A stretch of 7,693 nt of DNA from Candidatus Latescibacterota bacterium. GTDB lineage: Bacteria > Latescibacterota > MVCY01 > DTYK01. The position numbers and the translations under genes are program-made. Shown here piece after piece: positions 1 through 6,183 of this stretch (position 1 is its first letter; each line of letters begins with the position of its first letter). The DNA is taken from contig DTYK01000103.1 in the NCBI GenBank assembly GCA_012961925.1, forward strand, positions 1 through 7,693, written 5' to 3'. The notes under the pieces were generated by a model. That model was not told the DNA's origin. It ran no database searches and saw only the letters and a list, made by a program, of their open reading frames with translations.

Positions 1-816
1 AAGATATATACCCCAGTTGGTGTTGTTCTTTGCGGTATTCGAGTCCATATACGGTGACCCGCCAGCCATGTCAATGCCCTTGGGGTTGTTAGTAACGGTG
101 TTGGAGGAGATATTAAGGGGGCTGGCTTGATAGAAATGCATCCCTTTCACTGAATTATAGGAGGCAGAATTATATCTCACCGAGCCACTGGAGGCATATC
201 CGAGCTCAAGTCCATAGCCGTTATGATCCAAGGTGTTATGCTCTATGGTCACACCTTGCAAGGGAGAGGAGCTTGTGCCCCAGGCTCGGATGCCATAGGA
301 GCTGTAGGTGATATTGTTGTATGTTATCTCTGGCACTGCCTGGTGTAGGTCGACCCCGTATATGGCGTTCTTTATGTTGCAGTATTTGACTACAGAGGCA
401 TCGTCTGCCGAGTCCCAGAACACGATGCCGCGCCACTGGCTCTTGGTTGTGCCGCCTTCGGTGGACTCTAAGGTGATGGGGCTTGAGGCTGTCCCTTCTG
501 CTACGAGTTTCCCGTAGACTATGAGCTCGCATTTGCTGGTGTACTGGCCACCGCCCTGGTCATCGGTGGTGGCGAAGTTCACCGTGGTGCCGGGCTGGAT
601 GGTTAGAGTTATCCCTGGAGGGACAATAACATCACCAGTTATAGTCATGTTGTCGGACCAGACCGGATTGGTGGTCAGTTGATCAGAGGCATAGGAAGTC
701 TCAACGTTGTTTACGGAATTTATAGCTCTGATCTCGAAGGTAAACGTCCCGCCACCCAGCAACTGATGATAGTGCGAAGGTGTGGCGGTGAAGGTAAAAA
801 CCTTCCTGACCCCGAA
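1..816 (-). CDS. Ig-like and parallel β-helix (NosD/pectate-lyase-fold-like) part of secreted metalloprotease, partial at left edge
   Basis: This frame is open without a stop for 272 codons from 816 to the window edge, but it has no start of its own. It continues the protein of the metalloprotease segment (720-2021) after a one-base frame change near 796-815. It begins with the second half of an Ig-like β-sandwich (FTFTATPS, then GGGTFTFEIRAINS). A typical β-helix lead-in follows (MTITGDVIVPPGITLTIQPG, then ELIVYGKLVAEGT). After that come Asn/Gly-rich coils of about 22 residues, such as ITYNNITYSSYGIRAW, HNTLDHNGYGLELG and ISSNTVTNNPKGIDMAGGSP. Such helices are usually exported binding or adhesin-like modules, so a cell-surface location is inferred. 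The last coils align with the start of the β-helix at 6187-7617. The C-terminus lies left of position 1. By analogy with that paralogue it may end in TPRs and a sorting domain, but this is not visible. Confidence 0.8.
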
Positions 817-2021
817 TTAAACGAAGCATCGGTTGGACTGGCGTCAAACCATGGCCCTCCGTTAACTCTCAATTGGACATTGGAGATGGTGTTCAAGGTC
901 AGGTCTGGACGAGTTGATGCAATCTGGTTGTCTAACGGGGACACCTCCGCCGTGCCTCGGTATGTGGGAGTATAGTCCGTGGTAGGATCAGGAGAGTACA
1001 CCGTTAGGTTGGTGTTGGGATAGGTATCAAGGATGTCCGGGATGTGGTCACCGTCTGTGTCACGCCAACCTATCTGACCGCTTGTATAAGAACAAATTAA
1101 GTTGCTTGCATAGCCACTATGAGCGTGTTTCATCAGACAGTTGTCGGTGAGACATTCGTGGTAGTTGCCATTCTCCACCCCTAAATAATTAATATTCTGA
1201 GTACAGCTTCCATAGTCGTTAATATATTCATCGTACGCCCAGAACAGATGTGCCGTCTCATGAGCCGTGCAGGCGTCCATGTTTTCGATTCCTCTATCCT
1301 CGTTGTCATAAGTCATCACTTCATATGGACCACCACGATAGGCGAACGCAAACCACCCATCCGTGAATGCACAATCAGGGTCATTGTAGCTGTCAACCAC
1401 GAATATTGTGATGGCCCAGTCGGTGTTCATGCTCGACCTCAGATCATTGTCATACTGGCGAACCCGAGAAATTGATGATCCGCTGCTATAACCCAGTGCA
1501 TCCATCACATCGTTAATCCACAGGTAAGCCTCCGTGTGCGGATGATTAATGGGTTCATATCCAGTGGCAACGCCCAGGTGCTGGTCGTATACAAAGGACA
1601 AATTCGCATCAGGACAACGGGCATCGAGCCAATTCAGGCCCGCCTGGATCTCGCTGACCACCTGTGATTGCCTTGAACTTGACCAATCTTCAGTCTCCGG
1701 GTCAATGCTCCCATCGCTCTCGGGTAGAATTATGCCAACCGCTATAGATCCCAGCATAAACTCGCTCGTCTGGTAGCCGGCAGGGTCTGGGTACACAGCC
1801 GCAGTCTTGCCAACCGGTTCCTTCTCCTTCTCGGGTACCTCTAAAGCATCCGAATACGGAGGTGGGGGAGGCGGTACCCAGCCGGCCGGAGGAGTAAGCA
1901 CCCTTTCCTTTGCCCTACCCATATTATTGTTGTTCCAGGCCTCGACTGCGCATATGGCCTCAAAGTTCAGCCCTTCAAGAGACGATGGGTCTACTGCCTC
2001 ATTGAAAGCGGCGAACTGCAC
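720..2021 (-). CDS. Secreted HExxH zinc metalloprotease segment (metzincin/M64-like), frameshifted at both ends
   Basis: This 433-codon frame is the middle of a larger protein. Residues 1-35 finish the pro-domain and residues 43-56 form a Pro-rich linker (PPAGWVPPPPPP). Residues about 85-320 are the catalytic domain. The zinc motif is CTAHETAHLFWAYDEY: His254, Glu255 and His258 (bases 1248-1262), with Asp264 as a likely third ligand. A Cys-rich stretch and CLM at 295-297, a possible Met-turn, precede SYTSGQIGW. The HExxH(x5)DEY pattern recalls M64 IgA-type and Asp-ligand metzincins; the exact family is uncertain. DTDGDHIPDILD at 321-332 is a calcium-type (TSP3/dockerin-like) loop, and an Ig-like domain starts near 350. 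The last 25 or so residues are out-of-frame translation, because the Ig domain continues in the frame of 1-816. The listed start (GTG) is only where this frame opens usefully; true initiation is at 2287. Alone, this ORF would lack export and pro-domain. Confidence 0.75.
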   Translation of the reverse strand: MQFAAFNEAVDPSSLEGLNFEAICAVEAWNNNNMGRAKERVLTPPAGWVPPPPPPYSDALEVPEKEKEPVGKTAAVYPDPAGYQTSEFMLGSIAVGIILPESDGSIDPETEDWSSSRQSQVVSEIQAGLNWLDARCPDANLSFVYDQHLGVATGYEPINHPHTEAYLWINDVMDALGYSSGSSISRVRQYDNDLRSSMNTDWAITIFVVDSYNDPDCAFTDGWFAFAYRGGPYEVMTYDNEDRGIENMDACTAHETAHLFWAYDEYINDYGSCTQNINYLGVENGNYHECLTDNCLMKHAHSGYASNLICSYTSGQIGWRDTDGDHIPDILDTYPNTNLTVYSPDPTTDYTPTYRGTAEVSPLDNQIASTRPDLTLNTISNVQLRVNGGPWFDASPTDASFNSGSGRFLPSPPHLRTIISCWVAGRLPSRSEL

Positions 2022-2287
2022 GCCTTTAAGGGCAAAGACCTGCCCTTGAATAGCCTTACGACCCTACCGATAAACACTGACGGCGGGAATATGTGGTTGG
2101 GCTTGCCGCCTATCTCTCGAAAAACCTTTAGAACTGCATCAAGATCGTCTTCGTCGGCGCCCGCACGCAGCAGCACCAGAACATCCCTCATATCTGAGGT
2201 ACCGGCTTGTTCCCCAAGGACTATCTGCCCAAGTGCCGCACAAGAAAAAATGCAGCCTGCGATCAGAAAAGCATTGCTTAACTTCAC
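1991..2287 (-). CDS. Signal peptide and inhibitor-I9-like pro-domain: 5' end of the metalloprotease gene
   Basis: Initiation is at GTG 2285-2287, giving MKLSNAFLIAGCIFSCAALG, a signal peptide with cleavage probably near residue 20. Residues 34-76 (RDVLVLLRAGADEDDLDAVL, then FREIGGKPNHIFPPSVFIGR) have the β-α-β pattern of the peptidase inhibitor I9 / subtilisin pro-domain fold, which acts as chaperone and inhibitor of the attached protease. Near 2055-2063 the sense passes to the -1 frame, where KAIQGQVFALKGVQFAAFNE completes the pro-domain and runs into the 720-2021 segment. Residues after about 77 here are therefore out of frame, and the stop at 1991 is premature. Pairing an I9-like pro-domain with a zinc protease rather than a subtilisin is unusual. 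The gene lies 21 bases downstream of the short exported-protein gene ending at 2309. The I9 call is by pattern only. Confidence 0.65.
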   Translation of the reverse strand: MKLSNAFLIAGCIFSCAALGQIVLGEQAGTSDMRDVLVLLRAGADEDDLDAVLKVFREIGGKPNHIFPPSVFIGRVVRLFKGRSLPLKACSSPLSMRQ

Positions 2288-2308
2288 TTCTCTCAGTTCC
2301 TTATTCAG

Positions 2309-2523
2309 TTATAAGACGGCGAGCCCTATTTCATGAACAGGTATTAGGTCACCTTCAAGCTTGATCAGCTCCCACCTTGTATCCACATCTCCCAGAGCAG
2401 ATCGCTCAAACTTCACCATCCCAACATCTGCTGCCAGCAAGAATCTTCTCTTAGGTCGGCACCAGCATTTCCTATCGCAGCCAGGAGAAGAACCATACCC
2501 ATCCATCCCAAGTGCTTGCTCAT
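2309..2523 (-). pseudogene. Short exported protein, possibly truncated outer-membrane protein, broken by one missing base
   Basis: The chosen start is ATG 2521-2523, because AAGGA lies eight bases upstream; an in-frame ATG at 2538 lacks such a site. The first frame reads MSKHLGWMGMVLLLAAIGNA, a clear signal peptide, then runs to a stop within about 16 residues. From about 2443-2458 the -1 frame continues sensibly: RRFLLAADVGMVKFERSALG, then DVDTRWELIKLEGDLIPVHE and IGLAVL before the stop at 2309-2311. One missing base would join them into a protein of about 71 residues. Alternating hydrophobic/polar stretches after the signal look like the first strands of an outer-membrane β-barrel, but the length is far too short for one. 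It may therefore also be truncated at its 3' end, where the next gene begins 21 bases away. The family is not recognised. Confidence 0.5.
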
Positions 2524-2577
2524 TGTCAAATCCTTCATGCCCGTTACTTGGGTAACCAAACCCTAAAGGCCTGAGTT

Positions 2578-2828
2578 TCAATCAAAATATAACACACACA
2601 CCATCTTGTCAAGAAAATTTTGAGGAGCATAAGTATCAAACAGCCGTTCGAGGTGCTTACACTCTCTATAATTAAAGGCCTGTAACTCTGTCCCCATCAC
2701 CGTGAGTTCCCCGAGAGACATCGAAAGGCAGAGCAGAACTAAGACATCCCTCCTCTCTAAAACGGCTCGTTTGTTTCGCAAGAGCTATCTACCCAAGGGC
2801 CGAACAGACATAAATAGAAGCGTTTCAT
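2578..2828 (-). pseudogene. Remnant of a second signal-peptide/I9-like gene 5' end
   Basis: From ATG 2826-2828 the sequence reads MKRFYLCLFG, a signal-peptide start, then loses frame. Another frame gives PLGR, a stop, LLRNKRAVLERRDVLVLL, which lines up with ALGQIVLGEQAGTSDMRDVLVLL of the gene starting at 2287. At nucleotide level 23 of 29 bases match between 2769-2797 and 2205-2233. The frame then stays open to 2578 without further visible similarity to the I9 domain. An in-frame stop and at least one frame change mean it cannot make the original product. A TTG-initiated 67-aa ORF (2578-2781) survives inside, but nothing suggests it is used. It is read here as a duplicated and decayed 5' end. 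Confidence 0.55.
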
Positions 2829-2917
2829 ATTTCCCCATGACCCTATCCCAACAGAGGTTAGACCGCCTCCAACTCTTATAACCCCACCTTAAAATGGTAG
2901 GAACCTCGTTAATCTGC

Positions 2918-2946
2918 TTGACAGGGGCCTGAAAATCGGTTATTTT
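2918..2946 (+). promoter_or_regulatory. Predicted sigma-70-type promoter of the metal transport module
   Basis: A perfect -35 box TTGACA at 2918-2923 is followed, after exactly 17 bases, by TATTTT at 2941-2946 (four of six matches to TATAAT). Transcription would start near 2953, leaving a leader of about 147 bases before the VIT-family ATG at 3100. No known metal-regulator operator was recognised in or around it. Confidence 0.55.
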
Positions 2947-2952
2947 TGATTC

Positions 2953-3099
2953 TAACGTATCCTGTCCGCCTGCTTGTGGGGTGACATCTGTATCCCGGCG
3001 CCTCTATTTCCGACAGGACAAACGGGACAAAGAAACCCCGCCTCACGTGTTTTTAGATGGAACTATTGGCTCATACGATCCCCTATTTTACTCTCCACC
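2953..3099 (+). promoter_or_regulatory. Long 5' leader of the VIT-family gene, without clear ribosome-binding site
   Basis: The leader holds a possible long-range stem of seven pairs (TCCTGTC 2960-2966 with GACAGGA 3012-3018) and two GGACAAA copies at 3016-3022 and 3025-3031. No recognisable riboswitch core was found. The bases just before ATG 3100 (TTTTACTCTCCACC) contain no Shine-Dalgarno-like purine tract. The coding frame is open upstream to a TTG at 2974, so an N-terminal extension of 42 residues cannot be excluded. That extension does not resemble the family. Confidence 0.3.
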
Positions 3100-3579
3100 A
3101 TGAGACATTCACTAAAAACAGGTTTCAGTTTTGGCTTAACCTCAGGCATCATCACCACAATGGGCCTGATGGTGGGATTGCATTCAAGCACCCATTCAGG
3201 CCTTGCCGTCATCGGAGGCATCATCGCCATAGCGATAGCCGATGCATTCTCAGATGCAATGGGGATCCATATCTCCGAAGAGTCGGAGAACAGACACTCC
3301 ACAAAGGAGATCTGGGAGTCAACGATCTCCACCTTCTCCTCAAAGTTCCTCTTCGCCTCAACATTCATCATCCCAATCCTGTTATTTCAGCTCCCTACCG
3401 CAATCGTCGTCAGCGTGATCTGGGGTCTATCGCTAATAACGATGTTCAGTTTCTACATGGCAAAACAGCAAGGCGTAAACTCCTTTAGGGTCGTTTCAGA
3501 ACACCTCGCCATCGCGGTACTGGTCGTCGTCATAACCCACTATATCGGGGACCTGATAGGTGGTGTGAATGGCTGGTGA
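3100..3579 (+). CDS. VIT1/CCC1-family iron/manganese transporter
   Basis: This is an integral inner-membrane protein of 159 residues, the usual size of the compact bacterial/archaeal VIT family. These proteins move Fe2+ or Mn2+ across membranes, away from the cytosol. Visible hallmarks are the first membrane segment FGLTSGIITTMGLMVGLHSS (11-30) and a second segment, AVIGGIIAIAIADAFSDAMG (36-55), with the conserved DAFSDAMG turn. The acidic cluster HISEESEN (57-64) follows, then helices at about 84-97, 99-118 and 135-153 (THYIGD near the end). ATG 3100 was chosen because it begins the family-like sequence; an in-frame extension back to 2974 is hydrophilic/irregular and was rejected. It is transcribed from the promoter at 2918-2946 and is followed on the same strand, after 352 bases, by a P1B-type ATPase. 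Together they suggest a metal-detoxification role. The exact substrate cannot be read from sequence. Confidence 0.88.
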   Translation: MRHSLKTGFSFGLTSGIITTMGLMVGLHSSTHSGLAVIGGIIAIAIADAFSDAMGIHISEESENRHSTKEIWESTISTFSSKFLFASTFIIPILLFQLPTAIVVSVIWGLSLITMFSFYMAKQQGVNSFRVVSEHLAIAVLVVVITHYIGDLIGGVNGW

Positions 3580-3931
3580 GAAGAACCTACACCCTGCTTT
3601 CGCAATGGTAGAATTTGGTAATGGGTGGAGATTAATCTAGTATTTTTCTAACAAAAAAATCAAGCTGAAAAAGGAGTAAAAAGACTTTTAGCATTATCTT
3701 TGAGGACGCCCTTCTGCTCAGTTGGGCCGAGATGGCATCTGTGGAGCTCACAAGCTGGGGTCGCGTGAAGAGCATGTTTGGACAAGATCGGGCTTCAACA
3801 GGAAGATCGGCCCCAGAGATGAATCCTTAAATAGAACGGCATGATCAGCCCTTCCTAAAGCTGAACCTGGAGCAGGTCTATCTCCTTCTCGTAACCTTTG
3901 CCGTCCAACTTCTTTCATTGGTGTAGGCGAC
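3580..3931 (+). other. Gap between the two metal transport genes, with a possible decayed reading frame
   Basis: No convincing gene is present. One plus-strand frame is open from about 3690 to 3829 (FEDALLLSWAEMAS, then ELTSWGRVKSMFGQDR), is stopped by TAA, and continues in the same frame as LNLEQVYLLLVTFAVQLLSL to TAG at 3924-3926, six bases before the ATPase start. This could be a degraded small membrane-protein gene or chance. AAGATCGG occurs twice, within 3783-3814. A weak imperfect stem (3587-3594 with 3623-3630) followed by a short T-run near 3642 could end VIT transcription, but it is poor. No clear MerR- or ArsR-type operator or strong promoter for the ATPase was found, so read-through from the VIT promoter is possible. 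Confidence 0.4.
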
Positions 3932-5872
3932 ATGAAAAAAGAACAAAAGACCAGTTCAAATTTGGAAATTCAATGCCCTGAGGGTTCCGTTACCTGTCAT
4001 AGGAACGATGCCATAGGCCATCTGAGAAAGAGCCTCTTTTTCATCATATCCTCGGCAGTCCTCTTCACCCTCGGGCTGATCTTCAGGGAATATCTGCACC
4101 GGTTTCCGTCTTCCCTCCCTGAATATGCCCTCTTTTTGACGAGTTATCTGCTGGCAGGTTGGAAGGTCCTCTGGAATGCGGTCAGAAACACGGCAAAGGG
4201 TCGGGTCTTCGACGAGAATTTCCTCATGACCGTGGCAACCATAGGGGCCATCCTGATCCACGAATTGCCTGAGGCCGTTGGGGTGATGCTCTTCTTCGGG
4301 GTTGGTATGTTCCTTCAGGATCTGTCCGTGAACCGCTCCCGCAGGTCGATCAAAGCCCTTCTGGACATTCGACCGGACTACGCCAATTTGAGGGTTGACG
4401 GGGATACGAGGAAGGTCTCTCCTGATGAAGTCAAAATAGGGGACGTAATTGTCGTGAAACCCGGGGAAAAGGTGCCTCTGGATGGGGAGGTAATAGAGGG
4501 GACTTCCACCGTGGACACCTCCACCCTCACCGGTGAATCGGTACCCAGGAGGATAGGCCCGGGCGATACGATACTCTCCGGTATGATCAACCAGAGGGGC
4601 CTGATCACAGTCCGGGTCACAAAGGTGTTCGGCGAGTCCTCTGTCTCCAAAATCCTTCATCTGGTGGAGAACGCCAGCAGCAAGAAGGCGGAGACGGAAA
4701 GGTTCATAACCAGATTCGCCCATTATTATACACCGGCTGTGGTCTCCCTTGCAGCGGCCATAGCCATCATACCGCCTCTCTTCCTCCCCGATGCCGTTTT
4801 TTCGGAGTGGATCTACCGGGCTCTTGTGCTGCTGGTCATATCCTGCCCCTGCGCGTTGGTGATCTCCATCCCGCTCGCATATTTCGGTGGGATCGGGAAG
4901 CTGTCCAGAGAGGGCATCCTTGTCAAGGGGGCCAATCTCCTGGATGCCTTGACCAGAGTGGACACCGCTGTGTTCGATAAGACAGGGACGCTGACCAGGG
5001 GCGCCTTCAGGGTGACGGAGATAGTCCCCAGGGGCGACTTTAAAGGAGAGGAGCTCCTGCGTCTCAGTGCGGAAGCAGAGGCCCATTCAAACCATCCTAT
5101 CGCGCAATCGATCTTAGAGGCCTATGGAGAGGATGTTGATGAGTCAACGATAGAGGAATATGAAGAGATAGCTGCACATGGTGTGAAAGCCAGGGTGGAA
5201 GGCAGGGCTATCCTTTTAGGGAACGACCGGCTTCTTCACAGTGAAGATATAGAGCATGACACCTGTGAGGTGGAAGGGACGGTGGCGCATGTTGTCGTGA
5301 ACGGCCGTTATGCTGGATATCTAATCATTTCCGACCAGATCAAAGGGGATGCCAGGGAGACCATCACAGCCCTGAAGGGACTCGGTGTAAAGAAGGCGGT
5401 GATGCTCACCGGGGACAACAAAGAGGTTGCAAAAAGCGTTGCAGCAAGGGTCGGTATTGATACCTATTTCGCAGAGCTGTTGCCCGAGAATAAAGTGGAG
5501 ATCCTTGAGCGACTTGAGGGGGAGAAACAGCCGGGAGAGGTGGTCGTTTTTGTAGGGGATGGGATCAATGACGCTCCAGTGATTGCAAGGGCGGATATCG
5601 GCGTGGCGATGGGAGGGTTGGGTTCTGATGCTGCCGTTGAGATCGCCGACGTGGTGATCATGACCGATGCACCCTCTAAGCTCCCCACCGCTATCAAGGT
5701 GGCAAGAAGGACACGCCTCATCGTGTGGCAGAACATCCTGTTTGCGCTTCTGGTAAAGGGTGCCTTCATCGGACTGGGCACTATCGGGATTGTCACCATC
5801 TGGGAGGCGGTATTTGCCGATGTTGGCGTAGCCCTTCTCGCCATCTTCAATGCCACGAGGATCTCGAAATGA
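3932..5872 (+). CDS. zntA: P1B-2-type Zn2+/Cd2+/Pb2+-exporting ATPase (ZntA/CadA-like) without HMA domain
   Basis: This inner-membrane pump couples ATP hydrolysis to export of divalent soft metals. All core elements are present in 646 residues: actuator TGES (200-203), membrane metal-site CPC (305-307), DKTGT with phosphorylated Asp349, the HP pair in SNHPIA (388-389), TGDN (493-496) and GDGINDAP (542-549). The last two membrane helices carry N601-x7-K609-x20-D630-x-G, the signature of the Zn/Cd/Pb subgroup rather than copper pumps. The N-terminus lacks a ferredoxin-like HMA metal-binding domain; only a short tail with Cys15, Cys22 and His23 (CPEGSVTCH) precedes the first helix near residue 33. 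That tail might be a minimal metal-binding element (inference). The ATG at 3932 follows AGG by four bases, a weak close ribosome-binding site. No frameshift or missing catalytic residue is seen. The 376-codon open frame on the opposite strand is a coding shadow. Confidence 0.95.
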   Translation: MKKEQKTSSNLEIQCPEGSVTCHRNDAIGHLRKSLFFIISSAVLFTLGLIFREYLHRFPSSLPEYALFLTSYLLAGWKVLWNAVRNTAKGRVFDENFLMTVATIGAILIHELPEAVGVMLFFGVGMFLQDLSVNRSRRSIKALLDIRPDYANLRVDGDTRKVSPDEVKIGDVIVVKPGEKVPLDGEVIEGTSTVDTSTLTGESVPRRIGPGDTILSGMINQRGLITVRVTKVFGESSVSKILHLVENASSKKAETERFITRFAHYYTPAVVSLAAAIAIIPPLFLPDAVFSEWIYRALVLLVISCPCALVISIPLAYFGGIGKLSREGILVKGANLLDALTRVDTAVFDKTGTLTRGAFRVTEIVPRGDFKGEELLRLSAEAEAHSNHPIAQSILEAYGEDVDESTIEEYEEIAAHGVKARVEGRAILLGNDRLLHSEDIEHDTCEVEGTVAHVVVNGRYAGYLIISDQIKGDARETITALKGLGVKKAVMLTGDNKEVAKSVAARVGIDTYFAELLPENKVEILERLEGEKQPGEVVVFVGDGINDAPVIARADIGVAMGGLGSDAAVEIADVVIMTDAPSKLPTAIKVARRTRLIVWQNILFALLVKGAFIGLGTIGIVTIWEAVFADVGVALLAIFNATRISK

Positions 5873-5937
5873 TGTGTGGTAGAGTCGCCTTTGTTACCCT
5901 TGTAGTAGGTCTGATGCTCTCGCCAGGGCTTAGTTAG
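5869..5937 (+). CDS. Tiny ORF overlapping the ATPase stop; signal-peptide-like
   Basis: The ATPase stop overlaps a start in ATGA (5869-5872), the arrangement typical of translational coupling. The frame reads MMCGRVAFVTLVVGLMLSPG then LS and a stop at 5935-5937, giving 22 residues with a hydrophobic core like a signal peptide or single membrane helix. It may be a genuine membrane micropeptide, the truncated start of a lost exported protein, or chance. It has no recognised family. Confidence 0.25.
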   Translation: MMCGRVAFVTLVVGLMLSPGLS

Positions 5938-6027
5938 ATCCAAGAAATGAAAGCCTGTCGGTCAGATAACAAATATAAAGTTCAATTCCGATCTTCACCA
6001 GGGCCTTTGTGAGGTTCAAAAATGAAA

Positions 6028-6161
6028 GGATAGGTGATGACCAAATAGCAGGCCCGGTGTAAAACCGGGCCTTCAGTTTGAAAATGACAGGGGAGCCTAT
6101 CCTAACATATAGGGAAATAACAAGATTTTCAACTTGTGGACAACTCGGTATTTTGGATAGG
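6028..6161. repeat. Three copies of GGATAGG (one inverted) around the terminator
   Basis: GGATAGG occurs at 6028-6034 and 6155-6161 and as CCTATCC at 6096-6102. The first and inverted copies could pair around the inner hairpin. The copy at 6028 follows TTCAAAAATGAAA, and a similar stretch (TTTGAAAATGACA) lies near 6077-6089, giving an imperfect direct repeat. The function is unknown. Confidence 0.35.
6051..6080 (+). terminator. Hairpin terminator between convergent genes
   Basis: GGCCCGGT (6051-6058) and ACCGGGCC (6064-6071) form a perfect eight-pair GC-rich stem with a five-base loop, followed by TTCAGTTT. It lies downstream of the plus-strand metal module and past the end of the minus-strand β-helix gene, so it may serve both directions. 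The T-tract is interrupted, which lowers certainty. It is enclosed by a further inverted repeat (6028-6034 with 6096-6102). Confidence 0.6.
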
Positions 6162-6167
6162 AGTAGG

Positions 6168-6183
6168 ACCCACCGGGTTTTTT
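6168..6183 (+). terminator. Weak second hairpin with T6 run
   Basis: ACCC (6168-6171) can pair with GGGT (6175-6178) across a three-base loop and runs straight into TTTTTT (6178-6183), just before the stop of the convergent gene at 6187. The four-pair stem is short. It could back up the stronger hairpin at 6051 for plus-strand transcripts. Confidence 0.25.

Noticed and set aside
796..802. Possible programmed -1 frameshift (minus-strand GTTTTTA read as TTT TTA)
   Set aside because: It resembles the TTTTTTA type of slippery heptamer but has G in the first position. The same gene also has another -1 break at 2055-2063 without any slippery site, and the nearby four-base G run explains the break equally well.
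679..2049. Plus-strand open frames of 75-98 codons opposite the metalloprotease
   Set aside because: They lie opposite a clear coding frame with recognisable domains and show no domain pattern themselves.
2974..3099. N-terminal extension of the VIT-family protein from TTG 2974
   Set aside because: It gives 42 residues rich in Pro and Arg unlike the family, while the protein from ATG 3100 has normal family length.
3587..3645. Terminator after the VIT-family gene
   Set aside because: The stem is imperfect (seven of eight pairs) with a loop of about 28 bases, and the T-run is short and displaced. It is too weak to call.
3748..3933. 61-codon minus-strand frame before the ATPase
   Set aside because: No ribosome-binding site, irregular composition, and it overlaps the ATPase translation start on the opposite strand.
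3956..5086. 376-codon open frame on the minus strand opposite the ATPase
   Set aside because: It lies wholly opposite a gene with all catalytic motifs, and its translation is rich in Gly, Pro, His and Arg with no domain-like pattern. It is a coding shadow.
6131..6143. DnaA-box-like TTGTCCACA on the minus strand
   Set aside because: A single near-match, with no further boxes, no AT-rich unwinding element and no dnaA or replication gene nearby. It does not support an origin.
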